Assembly (NCBI RefSeq): GCF_031844685.1
Contig: NZ_CP134605.1
Location: 5,267,001 to 5,331,000, forward strand
Source of the DNA: Streptomyces sp. ITFR-21
GTDB lineage: Bacteria; Actinomycetota; Actinomycetes; Streptomycetales; Streptomycetaceae
DNA: 64,000 nt
Reading direction: 5' to 3'
Numbering within the stretch: position 1 is the first letter of the stretch; each line of letters opens with the position of its first letter. Shown piece by piece: positions 52,066-61,646 of the stretch. The notes below the pieces were generated by a model. It did not search any database and was not told the DNA's origin. It saw only the letters and a program-made list of their open reading frames with translations. A program made the translations under genes and the position numbers.

Positions 52066-55000
52066 GTGCATCTGAAAAGCCTCACGTTGCGCGGTTTCAA
52101 GTCATTCGCCTCGGCGACGACACTGCGCTTCGAGCCCGGAATCACCTGCGTCGTCGGCCCCAACGGGTCCGGAAAGTCCAACGTGGTCGACGCGCTGTCC
52201 TGGGTCATGGGCGAGCAGGGTGCCAAGTCGCTGCGCGGCGGCAAGATGGAGGACGTCATCTTCGCCGGCACCACCGGCCGCCCCCCGCTGGGCCGCGCCG
52301 AGGTGTCGCTGACCATCGACAACTCCGACGGTGTGCTGCCGATCGAGTACACCGAGGTCACCATCACGCGGATCATGTTCCGCAACGGCGGCAGCGAGTA
52401 CCAGATCAACGGCGACACCTGCCGGCTGCTCGACATCCAGGAACTGCTCTCCGACTCCGGCATCGGCCGCGAGATGCACGTCATCGTCGGCCAGGGCCAG
52501 CTCGACTCGGTGCTGCACGCCGACCCGATGGGTCGCCGCGCCTTCATCGAGGAGGCGGCCGGCGTCCTCAAGCACCGCAAGCGCAAGGAGAAGGCGCTGC
52601 GGAAGCTGGACGCGATGCAGGCCAACCTGGCCCGGGTCAGCGACCTCACCAGTGAGCTGCGCCGCCAGCTCAAACCGCTCGGCCGGCAGGCCCAGGTCGC
52701 CCGCCGGGCCGCCGTCATCCAGGCCGATCTGCGCGACGCCCGGCTGCGGCTGCTCGCCGACGACCTGGTGACGCTGCGGGAGGCGCTGCGCGCCGAAGTC
52801 GCCGACGAGGCCGCGCTCAAGGAGCGGCGGGGCGCCGTGGAGGCCGAACTCGCCGACTCCCTGCGGCGCGAGGCCCGGCTGGAGGAGCAGGTCCGCGCCC
52901 TCACCCCGCGGGTCAACGAGGCCCAGGCCACGTGGTACGCGCTGTCCCAGCTCTCCGAACGGGTGCGCGGCACCATCGGCCTGGCGGAACAGCGGCACCG
53001 GCACGCCACCGGCCAGCCCGCCGAGGAGCGCAGGGGCCGCGACCCGGAGGACACGGAGCGCGAGGCCGCCCGGATCCGCGAGCAGGAGGCCGAACTGACC
53101 GAGGCGCTGGAGGCCGCCCAGCGTGCCCTGGACGACACCGTCGACCACCGCGCCGAGCTCGAACGCCGTCTGTCCGACGAGGAGGCCGGGCTCAGGGCCG
53201 CCGCCCGCGCCATCGCCGACCGCCGCGAGGGACTGGCCCGGCTGAGCGGCCAGGTCAACGCGGCCCGTTCCAAGGCCGCCGCCGCCGAGGCCGAGATCGG
53301 CCGGCTCAGCGCCGGCCGCGACGAGGCCCGCGACCGGGCGGAGTCCGCGCAGGCCGAGTACGAGGAGCTGCGCGCCCAGGTCGAGGGCCTGGACGCCGAC
53401 GACTCGGAACTGGAAGCCCGCTACGAGAGCGCCCGCGCCGCACAGGTCACCGCCGAGGAGGAGTTCAGCGCCGCCCGCGAGGCCGCCACCGCCGCCGAAC
53501 GAGGCCGCGCCGCCGTCGCCGCCCGCCGCGACGCCCTCGCCCCGGCGCTGCGCCGCAAGGACGGCACCGGAGCGCTGCTCGGCGACGGCCGCCCGGCCGG
53601 AGTGCTCGGCTCGGCCGCCGCCCTGCTCCGGGTCGCCCCCGGCTACGAGATCCCGGTCGCCGCGGCGCTGGGCGCCGCCGCCGACGCGGTCGCCGTCACC
53701 GGCCCCTCGGCCGCCGCCGAGGCGCTGCGGCTGCTCCGCGCGGGCGACGCCGGCCGCGCCGCGCTGCTGCTGGCCGGCGCCCCCGAGCCCCCGGCGGGCC
53801 ACGCCGGACCCGAACTCCCGGCCGGCCCGGCCGGACCCGCCCTCCCCGACGACCTCCCGCCGCCCGCTGTGCCCGGCGCCCGGCTCGGCGCGCCCGGCCC
53901 GGCGCCCGGCGCCGGCTCTCCGGCCACCGTCGGCGCCGTGCCGGTCCCCAGGACCGCCCTCGCCGGGACCGCCCTCCCCGAGGGCGCCCGGTTCGCCGCC
54001 GACCTGGTGACGGCCGGCGGCGACCTGATGCCCGCGGTGCGCCGACTGCTGCGCGAGACCGTGGTGGTGCGGACCCTGGACGACGCCGAGGCGCTGGTCG
54101 TACGCCATCCCGCGCTGACCGCGGTGACCGCGGACGGCGACGTGCTGGCCGCGCACCTGGCGCAGGGCGGCTCGGCGAAGGCGCCCAGCGTCCTGGAGGT
54201 CCAGGCCCAGGTGGACGAGGCCACCGCGGAACTGGCCCGGCTGGAGGCGCTGTGCGGCGAGCTGGCCGGGCAGCAGCAGGCCGCCAAGGAACGGCGGGCC
54301 GCCGCGGTCCGGGCGGTGGAGGAGCTGGCGCAGCGGCGGCGCGCCGCAGAGAAGGAGAAGTCGGCGGTCGCCCAGCAGCTCGGCCGGTTCGGCGGGCAGG
54401 CGCGCGCCGCCGCGGGGGAGGCCGACCGGGCGGCGGCGGCCGTCGTACGCTCGCAGGAGGCGCTGGCCGCCGCGCGTGAGGAGTTCGAGGAGCTGTCGTA
54501 CCGGCTCGGCGAGGCCCAGGAGGAGCCCGGCGACGAGGAGCCCGACACCTCCGTCCGCGACCGCCTCGCCGCCGACGGCGCCAACGCCCGGCAGACCGAG
54601 ATGGAGGCACGGCTCCAGCTCCGAACCCACGAGGAGCGGGTCAAGGCACTGGCCGGGCGCGCCGACGGCCTGGACCGGGCGGCCCGCGCCGAACGGGAGA
54701 CCAGGGCCAGGGCCGACAGGCGCAGGGCCCGACTGGCCTACGAGGCGTCGGTCGCCGCCGCCGTGGTGGCCGGCACCCGCGCGCTGCTGGAGTGCGTACA
54801 GGTCTCGCTGACCCGGGCCGAGGCCGAGCGCGCCGCAGCCGAGCAGGCCAGGACCGAGCGGGAGGCGGCGCTCGGCCAGGAGCGCCGCCGCGGCCGGGAG
54901 CTCAAGGGCGAACTCGACCGGCTGACCGGCGACGTGCACAAGGGCGAGGTGCTCGGCGCCGAGAAGCGGATGCGCATCGAGCAGCTGGAGGCCAAGGCGC

Positions 55001-55866
55001 TGGAGGAGCACGGCATGGAGCCGGCCGGGCTCGTCGCCGAGTACGGCCCCACGCTGCCGGTACCGCCGTCGCCGCCCGCCGAGGGCGAGGTGCTGCCCGA
55101 GGATCCGGCCCACCCGCGTAACCAGCCGGTCCGCTACGTACGGGCCGAGCAGGAGAAGCGGCTGCGGGCCGCGGAGAAGGCGTACGCCCAGCTGGGCAGG
55201 GTCAACCCGCTGGCGCTGGAGGAGTTCACCGCCCTGGAAGAGCGGCACAGGTTCCTCACCGAGCAGCTGGAGGACCTGCGCAGGACCCGCGCTGACCTGC
55301 TCCAGGTGATCAAGGACGTGGACGAGCGGGTCGAGCAGGTGTTCAGCGCCGCCTTCCACGACACAGCCCGCGAGTTCGAGGGCGTGTTCTCCCGGCTGTT
55401 CCCCGGCGGCGAGGGCCGGCTGCTGCTCACCGACCCGGACAACATGCTCACCACGGGCGTGGACGTCGAGGCCAGGCCGCCCGGGAAGAAGGTCAAGCGG
55501 CTGTCGCTGCTGTCGGGCGGCGAGCGCTCGCTGACCGCGGTGGCGATGCTGGTGTCGATCTTCAAGGCCCGGCCGAGCCCGTTCTACGTGATGGACGAGG
55601 TCGAGGCGGCGCTGGACGACACCAACCTGCAGCGGCTGATCCGGATCATGGAGGAGCTCCAGGAGAGTTCGCAGCTGATCGTCATCACCCACCAGAAGCG
55701 CACGATGGAGGTCGCCGACGCCCTGTACGGCGTATCGATGCAGGGCGACGGGGTGTCCAAGGTGATCAGCCAGCGGCTGCGGGAAACCAGGAGTCGGCCG
55801 GTCCGCGGCGCCCGGGAGGCGGCCGCGCCGTCCCCCGGCGAACCGGCGGACACCGCCGCGTCCTGA
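52066..55866 (+). CDS. smc: Chromosome segregation protein SMC
   Basis: A 1266-residue SMC ATPase. Walker A GPNGSGKS is at 31-38. The ABC signature LSGGE is at 1149-1153, with Walker B PFYVMDEVEAALDD after it. Two long Ala/Glu/Arg coiled coils flank a hinge; the hinge region (about residues 565-650) carries a Pro/Ala/Gly-rich insertion that is longer than usual. GTG at 52066 gives the standard N-terminus MHLKSLTLRGFKSF. ScpA/ScpB partners are elsewhere. smc deletion affects spore nucleoids in Streptomyces. Confidence 0.96.
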   Translation: MHLKSLTLRGFKSFASATTLRFEPGITCVVGPNGSGKSNVVDALSWVMGEQGAKSLRGGKMEDVIFAGTTGRPPLGRAEVSLTIDNSDGVLPIEYTEVTITRIMFRNGGSEYQINGDTCRLLDIQELLSDSGIGREMHVIVGQGQLDSVLHADPMGRRAFIEEAAGVLKHRKRKEKALRKLDAMQANLARVSDLTSELRRQLKPLGRQAQVARRAAVIQADLRDARLRLLADDLVTLREALRAEVADEAALKERRGAVEAELADSLRREARLEEQVRALTPRVNEAQATWYALSQLSERVRGTIGLAEQRHRHATGQPAEERRGRDPEDTEREAARIREQEAELTEALEAAQRALDDTVDHRAELERRLSDEEAGLRAAARAIADRREGLARLSGQVNAARSKAAAAEAEIGRLSAGRDEARDRAESAQAEYEELRAQVEGLDADDSELEARYESARAAQVTAEEEFSAAREAATAAERGRAAVAARRDALAPALRRKDGTGALLGDGRPAGVLGSAAALLRVAPGYEIPVAAALGAAADAVAVTGPSAAAEALRLLRAGDAGRAALLLAGAPEPPAGHAGPELPAGPAGPALPDDLPPPAVPGARLGAPGPAPGAGSPATVGAVPVPRTALAGTALPEGARFAADLVTAGGDLMPAVRRLLRETVVVRTLDDAEALVVRHPALTAVTADGDVLAAHLAQGGSAKAPSVLEVQAQVDEATAELARLEALCGELAGQQQAAKERRAAAVRAVEELAQRRRAAEKEKSAVAQQLGRFGGQARAAAGEADRAAAAVVRSQEALAAAREEFEELSYRLGEAQEEPGDEEPDTSVRDRLAADGANARQTEMEARLQLRTHEERVKALAGRADGLDRAARAERETRARADRRRARLAYEASVAAAVVAGTRALLECVQVSLTRAEAERAAAEQARTEREAALGQERRRGRELKGELDRLTGDVHKGEVLGAEKRMRIEQLEAKALEEHGMEPAGLVAEYGPTLPVPPSPPAEGEVLPEDPAHPRNQPVRYVRAEQEKRLRAAEKAYAQLGRVNPLALEEFTALEERHRFLTEQLEDLRRTRADLLQVIKDVDERVEQVFSAAFHDTAREFEGVFSRLFPGGEGRLLLTDPDNMLTTGVDVEARPPGKKVKRLSLLSGGERSLTAVAMLVSIFKARPSPFYVMDEVEAALDDTNLQRLIRIMEELQESSQLIVITHQKRTMEVADALYGVSMQGDGVSKVISQRLRETRSRPVRGAREAAAPSPGEPADTAAS

Positions 55867-56080
55867 GGGACTGCGCGGTCCGGGCGGTTCCGGTGGCGGT
55901 CCGGGAGGCGCTACCGGCTTCCCCCGCGGTCGTCGTCCGGGCCCTCGGCGTCCGAAGACCGGCGGCATGATCTCGCGGATGATGCCGAAACGTTCGAGTG
56001 GTGGCCCGTGCCCGGTCACTCGACACTTGAAGATCCAGACCCTCATCTGAGGACTCACCGCCGAGCCCGGGGAGACCACC

Positions 56081-57499
56081 TTGACCAGTACCGCACAAGC
56101 GGCAGGAACGGCGGGCCACACCCCGCCGCAGTCCGGACACCTCGGCCACATCGTCTTCATCACCGCTGCCGCCGCCATGGGCGGCTTCCTCTTCGGCTAC
56201 GACAGCTCGGTCATCAACGGCGCCGTCGAGGCCATCCGGGACAAGTACCACATCGGCTCCGGCGAGCTGGCGCAGGTCATCGCCATCGCCCTGATCGGCT
56301 GCGCGATCGGCGCCGCCGTGGCCGGCCGGATCGCCGACCGCATCGGCCGTATCCGCTGCATGCAGATCGCCGCGGTGATGTTCACGATCAGCGCCGTCGG
56401 CTCGGCGCTGCCCTTCGCGCTGTGGGAACTCGCCCTCTGGCGGATCGTCGGCGGTTTCGCGATCGGCATGGCCTCCGTCATCGGCCCGGCCTACATCGCC
56501 GAGGTCTCCCCGCCCGCCTACCGCGGCCGGCTCGCCTCCTTCCAGCAGGCCGCCATCGTGCTCGGCATCGCCGTCTCCCAGCTGGTGAACTACGCCATTT
56601 TGCAGGGCGCGGACGGCGACCAGCGCGGAAAGATCATCGGCCTGGAGGCATGGCAGCTCATGCTCGGCGTCATGGTCGTCCCCGCGGTGGTCTACGGGCT
56701 GCTGTCCTTCGCCATCCCCGAGTCGCCCCGCTTCCTGCTGTCGGTGGGACGCCGCCAGGACGCCAAGGGCGTGCTCGCCGAGGTCGAGGGCGGGGAAACC
56801 GATATCGAGACCCGGATGAAGGAGATCGAGCACGCGATGCGCCGTGAGCACAAGGCGAGCTTCCGCGACCTGCTCGGCAGCCGGTTCGGGTTCCTGCCCA
56901 TCGTCTGGATCGGTATCGGCCTGTCCGCGTTCCAGCAGCTCGTCGGCATCAACGTGGCCTTCTACTACTCCTCCACGCTGTGGCAGTCCGTCGGCATCAA
57001 TCCGACCAGCTCCTTCTTCTACTCCTTCACCACCTCGATCGTGAACATCATCGGTACGGTGATCGCGATCGTCTTCGTCGACCGCGTCGGCCGCCGCCCG
57101 CTGGCCCTGATCGGCTCCGCCGGTATGGTGGTCGCCCTGGCCCTGGAGGCGTGGGCCTTTTCCTACAAGAGCGGCGTCACTCTGCCGAACACCCAGGGCA
57201 CGGTGGCACTGGTCGCCGCCCACGTCTTCGTGCTGTTCTTCGCCCTGTCCTGGGGTGTCGTGGTGTGGGTCTTCCTCGGTGAGATGTTCCCGAACAAGAT
57301 CCGCGCCGCCGCACTCGGCGTGGCCGCCTCCGCCCAATGGATCGCCAACTGGGCGATCACCGCGAGTTTCCCGAGCCTGGCGGGCTGGAACCTCTCGGGC
57401 ACGTACATCATCTATACGTGCTTCGCGGTGGCCTCCATCCCGTTCGTCCTGCGATTCGTGAAGGAGACGAAGGGCAAGACCCTGGAAGAGATGGGTTAA
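56081..57499 (+). CDS. glcP: MFS sugar permease (GlcP-like)
   Basis: A 472-residue sugar porter with 12 predicted helices. Signatures are GFLFGYDSSVINGA, RIADRIGR, PESPRFLLSVGR, QLVGINVAFYYSS and PETKGKTLEEMG-type ending (here KETKGKTLEEMG). The length and place match the S. coelicolor glucose permease GlcP1 (SCO5578, from memory). TTG at 56081 is chosen after GGGGAGA; no good ATG lies at the N-terminus. Confidence 0.88.
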   Translation: MTSTAQAAGTAGHTPPQSGHLGHIVFITAAAAMGGFLFGYDSSVINGAVEAIRDKYHIGSGELAQVIAIALIGCAIGAAVAGRIADRIGRIRCMQIAAVMFTISAVGSALPFALWELALWRIVGGFAIGMASVIGPAYIAEVSPPAYRGRLASFQQAAIVLGIAVSQLVNYAILQGADGDQRGKIIGLEAWQLMLGVMVVPAVVYGLLSFAIPESPRFLLSVGRRQDAKGVLAEVEGGETDIETRMKEIEHAMRREHKASFRDLLGSRFGFLPIVWIGIGLSAFQQLVGINVAFYYSSTLWQSVGINPTSSFFYSFTTSIVNIIGTVIAIVFVDRVGRRPLALIGSAGMVVALALEAWAFSYKSGVTLPNTQGTVALVAAHVFVLFFALSWGVVVWVFLGEMFPNKIRAAALGVAASAQWIANWAITASFPSLAGWNLSGTYIIYTCFAVASIPFVLRFVKETKGKTLEEMG

Positions 57500-57575
57500 G
57501 GTCACCCCGGCCCTCGTACGTTCACCACCGGCCTCAGGCGAAGCCGCGGCACACAAGACAGATACTGGGGTGGTT

Positions 57576-58766
57576 ATGGAAATTGTGATCCTTGTCGTCG
57601 TCATCGCCGTGGTCGTGGTTCTCGGGGCCGGCGGGCTGGTGGTCGGCAGCCGCCGCAAGAAGAAGCAGCTGCCGCCCGCGCCGCCGAGCCGCCCGACGGT
57701 CACCACCCCGCCCGCCGAACCGCACATCGGGGACGAGGCGGCCCCCCCGCGGGAGGAACCCCGCCGGACCATCGAAGAAGTGCCGCTGCCCGAGGCGACC
57801 GCCGCCCCCGAAGCCGCGCCGCCGGTCGCGGTCGAGCAGCCGGAACCGGCCGCCGGGCGGCTCGTCCGGCTGCGGTCCCGGCTCTCCCGGTCGCAGAACT
57901 CGCTCGGCAAGGGCCTGCTCACCCTGCTGTCCAGGGAGCGGCTCGACGAGGACACCTGGGAGGCGGTCGAGGACACCCTCATCACCGCCGACATCGGCGT
58001 GACGCCCACCCAGGAACTCGTCGAGCGGCTGCGCACCCGGGTGCGGGTGCTGGGCGCCCGCAGCCCGGAGGAGCTGCGGGCGCTGCTGCGCGAGGAACTC
58101 CTCACCCTGGTCGACCCGACGCTTGACCGCACCCTGCGCACCGGCGGCCACGAGGACACCCCGGCGGTCGTCCTGGTCGTCGGCGTCAACGGCACCGGCA
58201 AGACCACCACCACCGGCAAGCTCGCCCGGGTACTGGTCGCCGACGGCCGCAGCGTGGTGCTCGGCGCGGCCGACACCTTCCGCGCCGCCGCCGCCGACCA
58301 GCTCCAGACCTGGGGCGAGCGGGTGGGCGCGCGGACCGTACGCGGGCCGGAGGGCGGCGACCCGGCGTCCGTCGCGTTCGACGCGGTCAAGGAGGGCATC
58401 GCCGCGGGCGCCGACACCGTGCTCATCGACACCGCCGGCCGGCTGCACACCAAGACCGGCCTGATGGACGAGCTGGGCAAGGTCAAGCGGGTGGTGGAGA
58501 AGCACGGCCCGGTCGACGAGGTACTGCTCGTCCTGGACGCCACCACCGGCCAGAACGGCCTGGTCCAGGCCCGGGTCTTCGCCGAGGTGGTGGACATCAC
58601 CGGCATCGTCCTCACCAAGCTCGACGGCACCGCCAAGGGCGGCATCGTCGTCGCCGTCCAGCGGGAACTCGGTGTGCCGGTGAAGCTGGTGGGCCTGGGC
58701 GAGGGCGCGGACGACCTGGCGCCGTTCGAGCCGGAGGCGTTCGTGGACGCGCTGATCGGCGAGTAG
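57576..58766 (+). CDS. ftsY: Signal recognition particle receptor FtsY
   Basis: A 396-residue SRP GTPase that docks ribosomes at the membrane. The N-terminal hydrophobic segment EIVILVVVIAVVVVLGAGG anchors it, followed by a short acidic/Pro linker. The NG domain has G1 GVNGTGKTT at 203-211, DTAGRL and TKLDGTAKGG. ATG 57576 is preferred over GTG 57570, which adds two residues. It ends before a convergent hairpin. Confidence 0.95.
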   Translation: MEIVILVVVIAVVVVLGAGGLVVGSRRKKKQLPPAPPSRPTVTTPPAEPHIGDEAAPPREEPRRTIEEVPLPEATAAPEAAPPVAVEQPEPAAGRLVRLRSRLSRSQNSLGKGLLTLLSRERLDEDTWEAVEDTLITADIGVTPTQELVERLRTRVRVLGARSPEELRALLREELLTLVDPTLDRTLRTGGHEDTPAVVLVVGVNGTGKTTTTGKLARVLVADGRSVVLGAADTFRAAAADQLQTWGERVGARTVRGPEGGDPASVAFDAVKEGIAAGADTVLIDTAGRLHTKTGLMDELGKVKRVVEKHGPVDEVLLVLDATTGQNGLVQARVFAEVVDITGIVLTKLDGTAKGGIVVAVQRELGVPVKLVGLGEGADDLAPFEPEAFVDALIGE

Positions 58767-58881
58767 CCCGGCGAGCGGCCCGGCCCGGGTCACGTCCCCG
58801 CGGACGGCGCCCGCGGGCCACCTGCCACCCATCACCCGCGACGCCCGTGGTCGGGTACCGGCGAGGACGGGTACGGACAGG

Positions 58882-58918
58882 GGTAAGGGGCGCCACCCCG
58901 GGGCGGGCGCTCCTTACC
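58882..58918. terminator. Bidirectional terminator between ftsY and the prim-pol gene
   Basis: A 12-bp stem (58882-58893 with 58907-58918, one G-T pair) lies between the convergent genes, eight bases from the prim-pol stop. Confidence 0.65.
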
Positions 58919-58925
58919 TGTGCCC

Positions 58926-59657
58926 TCAGGCGTACGTACGGTCCCGGTGGCTCACGTACGCCAGGGTGCCCAGAAGCAGCCGGGCCTCCGGGGGATGCGG
59001 GGCCGCCTCGGGGCGGGGCTCGCGCAGCCAGCGGACCGGGCCCAGGCCCGCGAGGTCGGAGGGGGGCGCGGTGACGTGGTCGCCGGAGCCCAGGCAGCGC
59101 AGGTCGAGCCGGGTGCCGTCCCAGCCCATCCGGTAGAGCAGCTGGGGGAGTTCGGCGGCGGCGCCCGGGGCCACGAAGAACTGGACCCGCCCGGTGGGGG
59201 TGAGCAGGACCGGGCCGAGCCGCAGCCCCATCCGCTCCAGCCGGACCAGCGCCCGGCGGCCCGGCGCCTCGGCCACGTCGATGACGTCGAAGGACCGGCC
59301 GACCGGCAGCAGCACCGCCGCGCCCGGCACCCGGGCCCACGCCTCCACCGCCTCCTGCGGGCTGGCCCCGGCCGGGATCTCGCCCGCGAAGGTCAGCGGA
59401 TGCGCGCCCGGCGCCCGGCAGCGGGTGTCCCCGCACGAGCAGGCGCCGCCGCCGCGGGCGGCCCGTGCCCCCGGCACCACGGCCCAGCCGCACCGCCCGG
59501 CGTACTCGGCGACGATGAGGCGGACCGCCCCGAGCGTCCTGCGCCGGGCCCCGGTCCGGGGCCCGGTGAGCACCCCGAGTCCGGCGGCGTTCCGCTCGCC
59601 GGCCCGCTGCCGCCGGACGTCCCGGATGGCCCGCATGCTGCCGATCGTGAACACCAT
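58926..59657 (-). CDS. Prim-pol-like (bifunctional primase/polymerase) domain protein
   Basis: A 243-residue protein with an AEP-type prim-pol domain without a helicase part. Blocks such as GWAVVPGA, CxCGDTRC with four cysteines and HPLTF, and VLLPVGRSFDVIDVAEAPG match the Streptomyces prim-pol family. The acidic pair is D-x-x-D, and whether it is an active polymerase is uncertain. ATG at 59657 follows GGAGGGG; a longer frame is unlikely. Divergent from nsdA. Confidence 0.75.
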   Translation of the reverse strand: MVFTIGSMRAIRDVRRQRAGERNAAGLGVLTGPRTGARRRTLGAVRLIVAEYAGRCGWAVVPGARAARGGGACSCGDTRCRAPGAHPLTFAGEIPAGASPQEAVEAWARVPGAAVLLPVGRSFDVIDVAEAPGRRALVRLERMGLRLGPVLLTPTGRVQFFVAPGAAAELPQLLYRMGWDGTRLDLRCLGSGDHVTAPPSDLAGLGPVRWLREPRPEAAPHPPEARLLLGTLAYVSHRDRTYA

Positions 59658-59983
59658 GACCCCTCCAACGGTTCTCCGCAGCCGATGGTTACGCGCCTGC
59701 CTGCCTCTCACCTGATCCTCATGTGTCAAGTGAATCGTCTGTTACGGGAGTCGAGTTCATTCGAAGGGGTGGCGAATGGTGGCGTTTTCGCAACATCGGT
59801 CGCCGGATGGGTGATCGTAGGACTACGTTCAGTCGACGAGTCCCAGTGGTCGGGCCGTGCACGCCCCGGTTTATGCCGGAGGCATCAGCGCCTCGCACGT
59901 TCGGCCGTACCGATCCCGGGATGTCCGCGACAGGACTCAACGTCCCCTGGTATCCATGGGGCTGACGGAAGCGGGATGGGGGC
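59658..59983. other. Divergent intergenic region between the prim-pol gene and nsdA
   Basis: About 325 bases with AT-richer patches at 59720-59800. It should hold both promoters. I see no clear consensus element or repeat. Confidence 0.4.
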
Positions 59984-61450
59984 TTGGCCGTGGGCGCCAC
60001 AGTGGAGAAGCAGCCCAACGCGCAGCTGAACTCGTGGTTCATGCGCAGTGGCTGGTCCAAGGGCGAGCTGGCGCGCCAGGTCAACCGCCGGGCCCGCCAG
60101 ACGGGCGCCCACCACGTCAGCACCGACACCTCCCGGGTACGCCGCTGGCTCGACGGCGAGCAGCCGCGCGAGCCGATCCCGCGCATCCTGTCCGAGCTGT
60201 TCTCCGAGCGCTTCGGCTGCGTCGTCCCGGTCGAGGACCTCGGCCTGCGCTCGGCCCACCAGCCGTCGGCCGGCGGCGGCGTCGACCTGCCGTGGACCGG
60301 CCCGCAGACCGTCCAGCTGATCAACGAGTTCTCCCGCAGTGACCTCATGCTGGGCCGCCGCGGCTTCCTCGGCGCCTCGCTCGCGCTGTCCGCCGGCCCC
60401 GCCCTGCTGGAGCCGATGCAGCGCTGGCTGGTGCCCGGCGCGCCGGCCGGTCCCGCCGGCGGCCCGGTGTCCGGCGGCGCCCGCGACGGCGGCCGGCCGT
60501 CCCGGCTGTCCGAGCAGGAGCTCCAACTGCTGGAGTCCACCGCGGTGATGTTCCGCGAGTGGGACAACCAGTGCGGCGGCGGCCTGCGCCGCAAAGCCGT
60601 CGTCGGCCAGCTGCACGAGGTCACCGACCTGCTCCAGGAGCCGCATCCCGAGCCCGTGGCCCGCCGGCTGTACCGGATCACCGCCGACCTCGCCGCACTG
60701 GCCGGCTGGATGAGCTACGACGTGGGACTGCAACCCACCGCCCAGAAGTACCTGGTGCTCGCGCTGCACGCGGCCAGGGAGGCCGGCGACCGGCCGCTGG
60801 GCGCGTTCATCCTGTCCTCGATGAGCCGGCAGATGATCCACCTGGAGCGCCCCGACGACGCCCTGGAGCTCATCCACCTCGCCCAGTACGGCAGCCGCGA
60901 CTCCGCCAGCGCCACCACCCAGGCCATGCTGCACGCCCTGGAGGCCCGCGCGTACGCCAACATGGGCCAGGTCAACAAGTGCCACCGCGCGGTCCGGCTG
61001 GCCGAGGACACCTTCGCCGACGCCCGCCCCGGCGAGGACCCCTCCTGGATCAGCTTCTTCACCGAGGCCGAGCTGCACGCGGAGAACGCCCACTCCTACC
61101 GCGACCTCGCCTACGTGGCCGGCCGCAGTCCCACGTACGCCACCTTGGCCCACCCCGAGATGACGAAGGCGGTGGAGGGGTTCCGTGACGACCGGGTGCA
61201 CCAGCGGGCCTATGCTCTCAACCTGGTCGGCATGGGCACCGTCCAGCTGCTGATGCGGGAGCCGGAAGCAGCGGCCAAGTTCACCGAAGAGGCCATAACC
61301 GTCGCCAAACGGGTCCGCTCCGAACGCGTCAGCACCCGCATCCGGAAGACCACCCACATCGCGCTCCGGGACTTCGGCGACGTGCCCGCCGTGCTCGGTC
61401 TCGCCGACCGCCTCTCCGAGGAACTCCCCGAAGTCGCCGAGTCCGCCTAG
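59984..61450 (+). CDS. nsdA: NsdA, negative regulator of sporulation and antibiotic synthesis
   Basis: A 488-residue protein with TPR-like helical repeats over about residues 160-470 (AGWMSYDVGLQPTAQKYLVLA and similar) and an N-terminal helix-turn-helix-like part (SKGELARQVNRRARQ). In S. coelicolor its loss raises actinorhodin and affects aerial mycelium (published). A Gly/Pro linker at about 140-160 joins the parts. TTG 59984 or GTG 59990 are the starts; neither has a strong ribosome-binding site. Confidence 0.9.
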   Translation: MAVGATVEKQPNAQLNSWFMRSGWSKGELARQVNRRARQTGAHHVSTDTSRVRRWLDGEQPREPIPRILSELFSERFGCVVPVEDLGLRSAHQPSAGGGVDLPWTGPQTVQLINEFSRSDLMLGRRGFLGASLALSAGPALLEPMQRWLVPGAPAGPAGGPVSGGARDGGRPSRLSEQELQLLESTAVMFREWDNQCGGGLRRKAVVGQLHEVTDLLQEPHPEPVARRLYRITADLAALAGWMSYDVGLQPTAQKYLVLALHAAREAGDRPLGAFILSSMSRQMIHLERPDDALELIHLAQYGSRDSASATTQAMLHALEARAYANMGQVNKCHRAVRLAEDTFADARPGEDPSWISFFTEAELHAENAHSYRDLAYVAGRSPTYATLAHPEMTKAVEGFRDDRVHQRAYALNLVGMGTVQLLMREPEAAAKFTEEAITVAKRVRSERVSTRIRKTTHIALRDFGDVPAVLGLADRLSEELPEVAESA

Positions 61451-61526
61451 CCCCACCCGTAACCCGTATACATCCTTCACCACCGTACGGGACGGTTCAT
61501 CGTCGCGTAACACGCACGACTTCTTC

Positions 61527-61542
61527 GTCACGATGTCGAAAC
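61527..61542 (+). promoter_or_regulatory. Candidate GlnR box upstream of amtB
   Basis: GTCAC-N6-GAAAC exactly matches the GlnR half-box gTnAC-n6-GaAAC. A GTAAC at 61507-61511 lies 20 bases upstream, close to the 22-base repeat of full boxes, but its partner is degenerate. The site is 104 bases before amtB. Confidence 0.6.
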
Positions 61543-61646
61543 ACGCTACGGCATTGACGGAAACCCGGCTGAGCCAACCTCATGGCGAAAACCGGCCCAC
61601 CCCTTGCACCGCCCGCACGGGCCGTTCGGATGACGAGGAGACGCCG

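Noticed and set aside
52102..56178. A 1358-codon minus-strand open frame opposite smc
   Set aside because: Antisense of smc coiled coils, no domain; smc itself has all SMC motifs.
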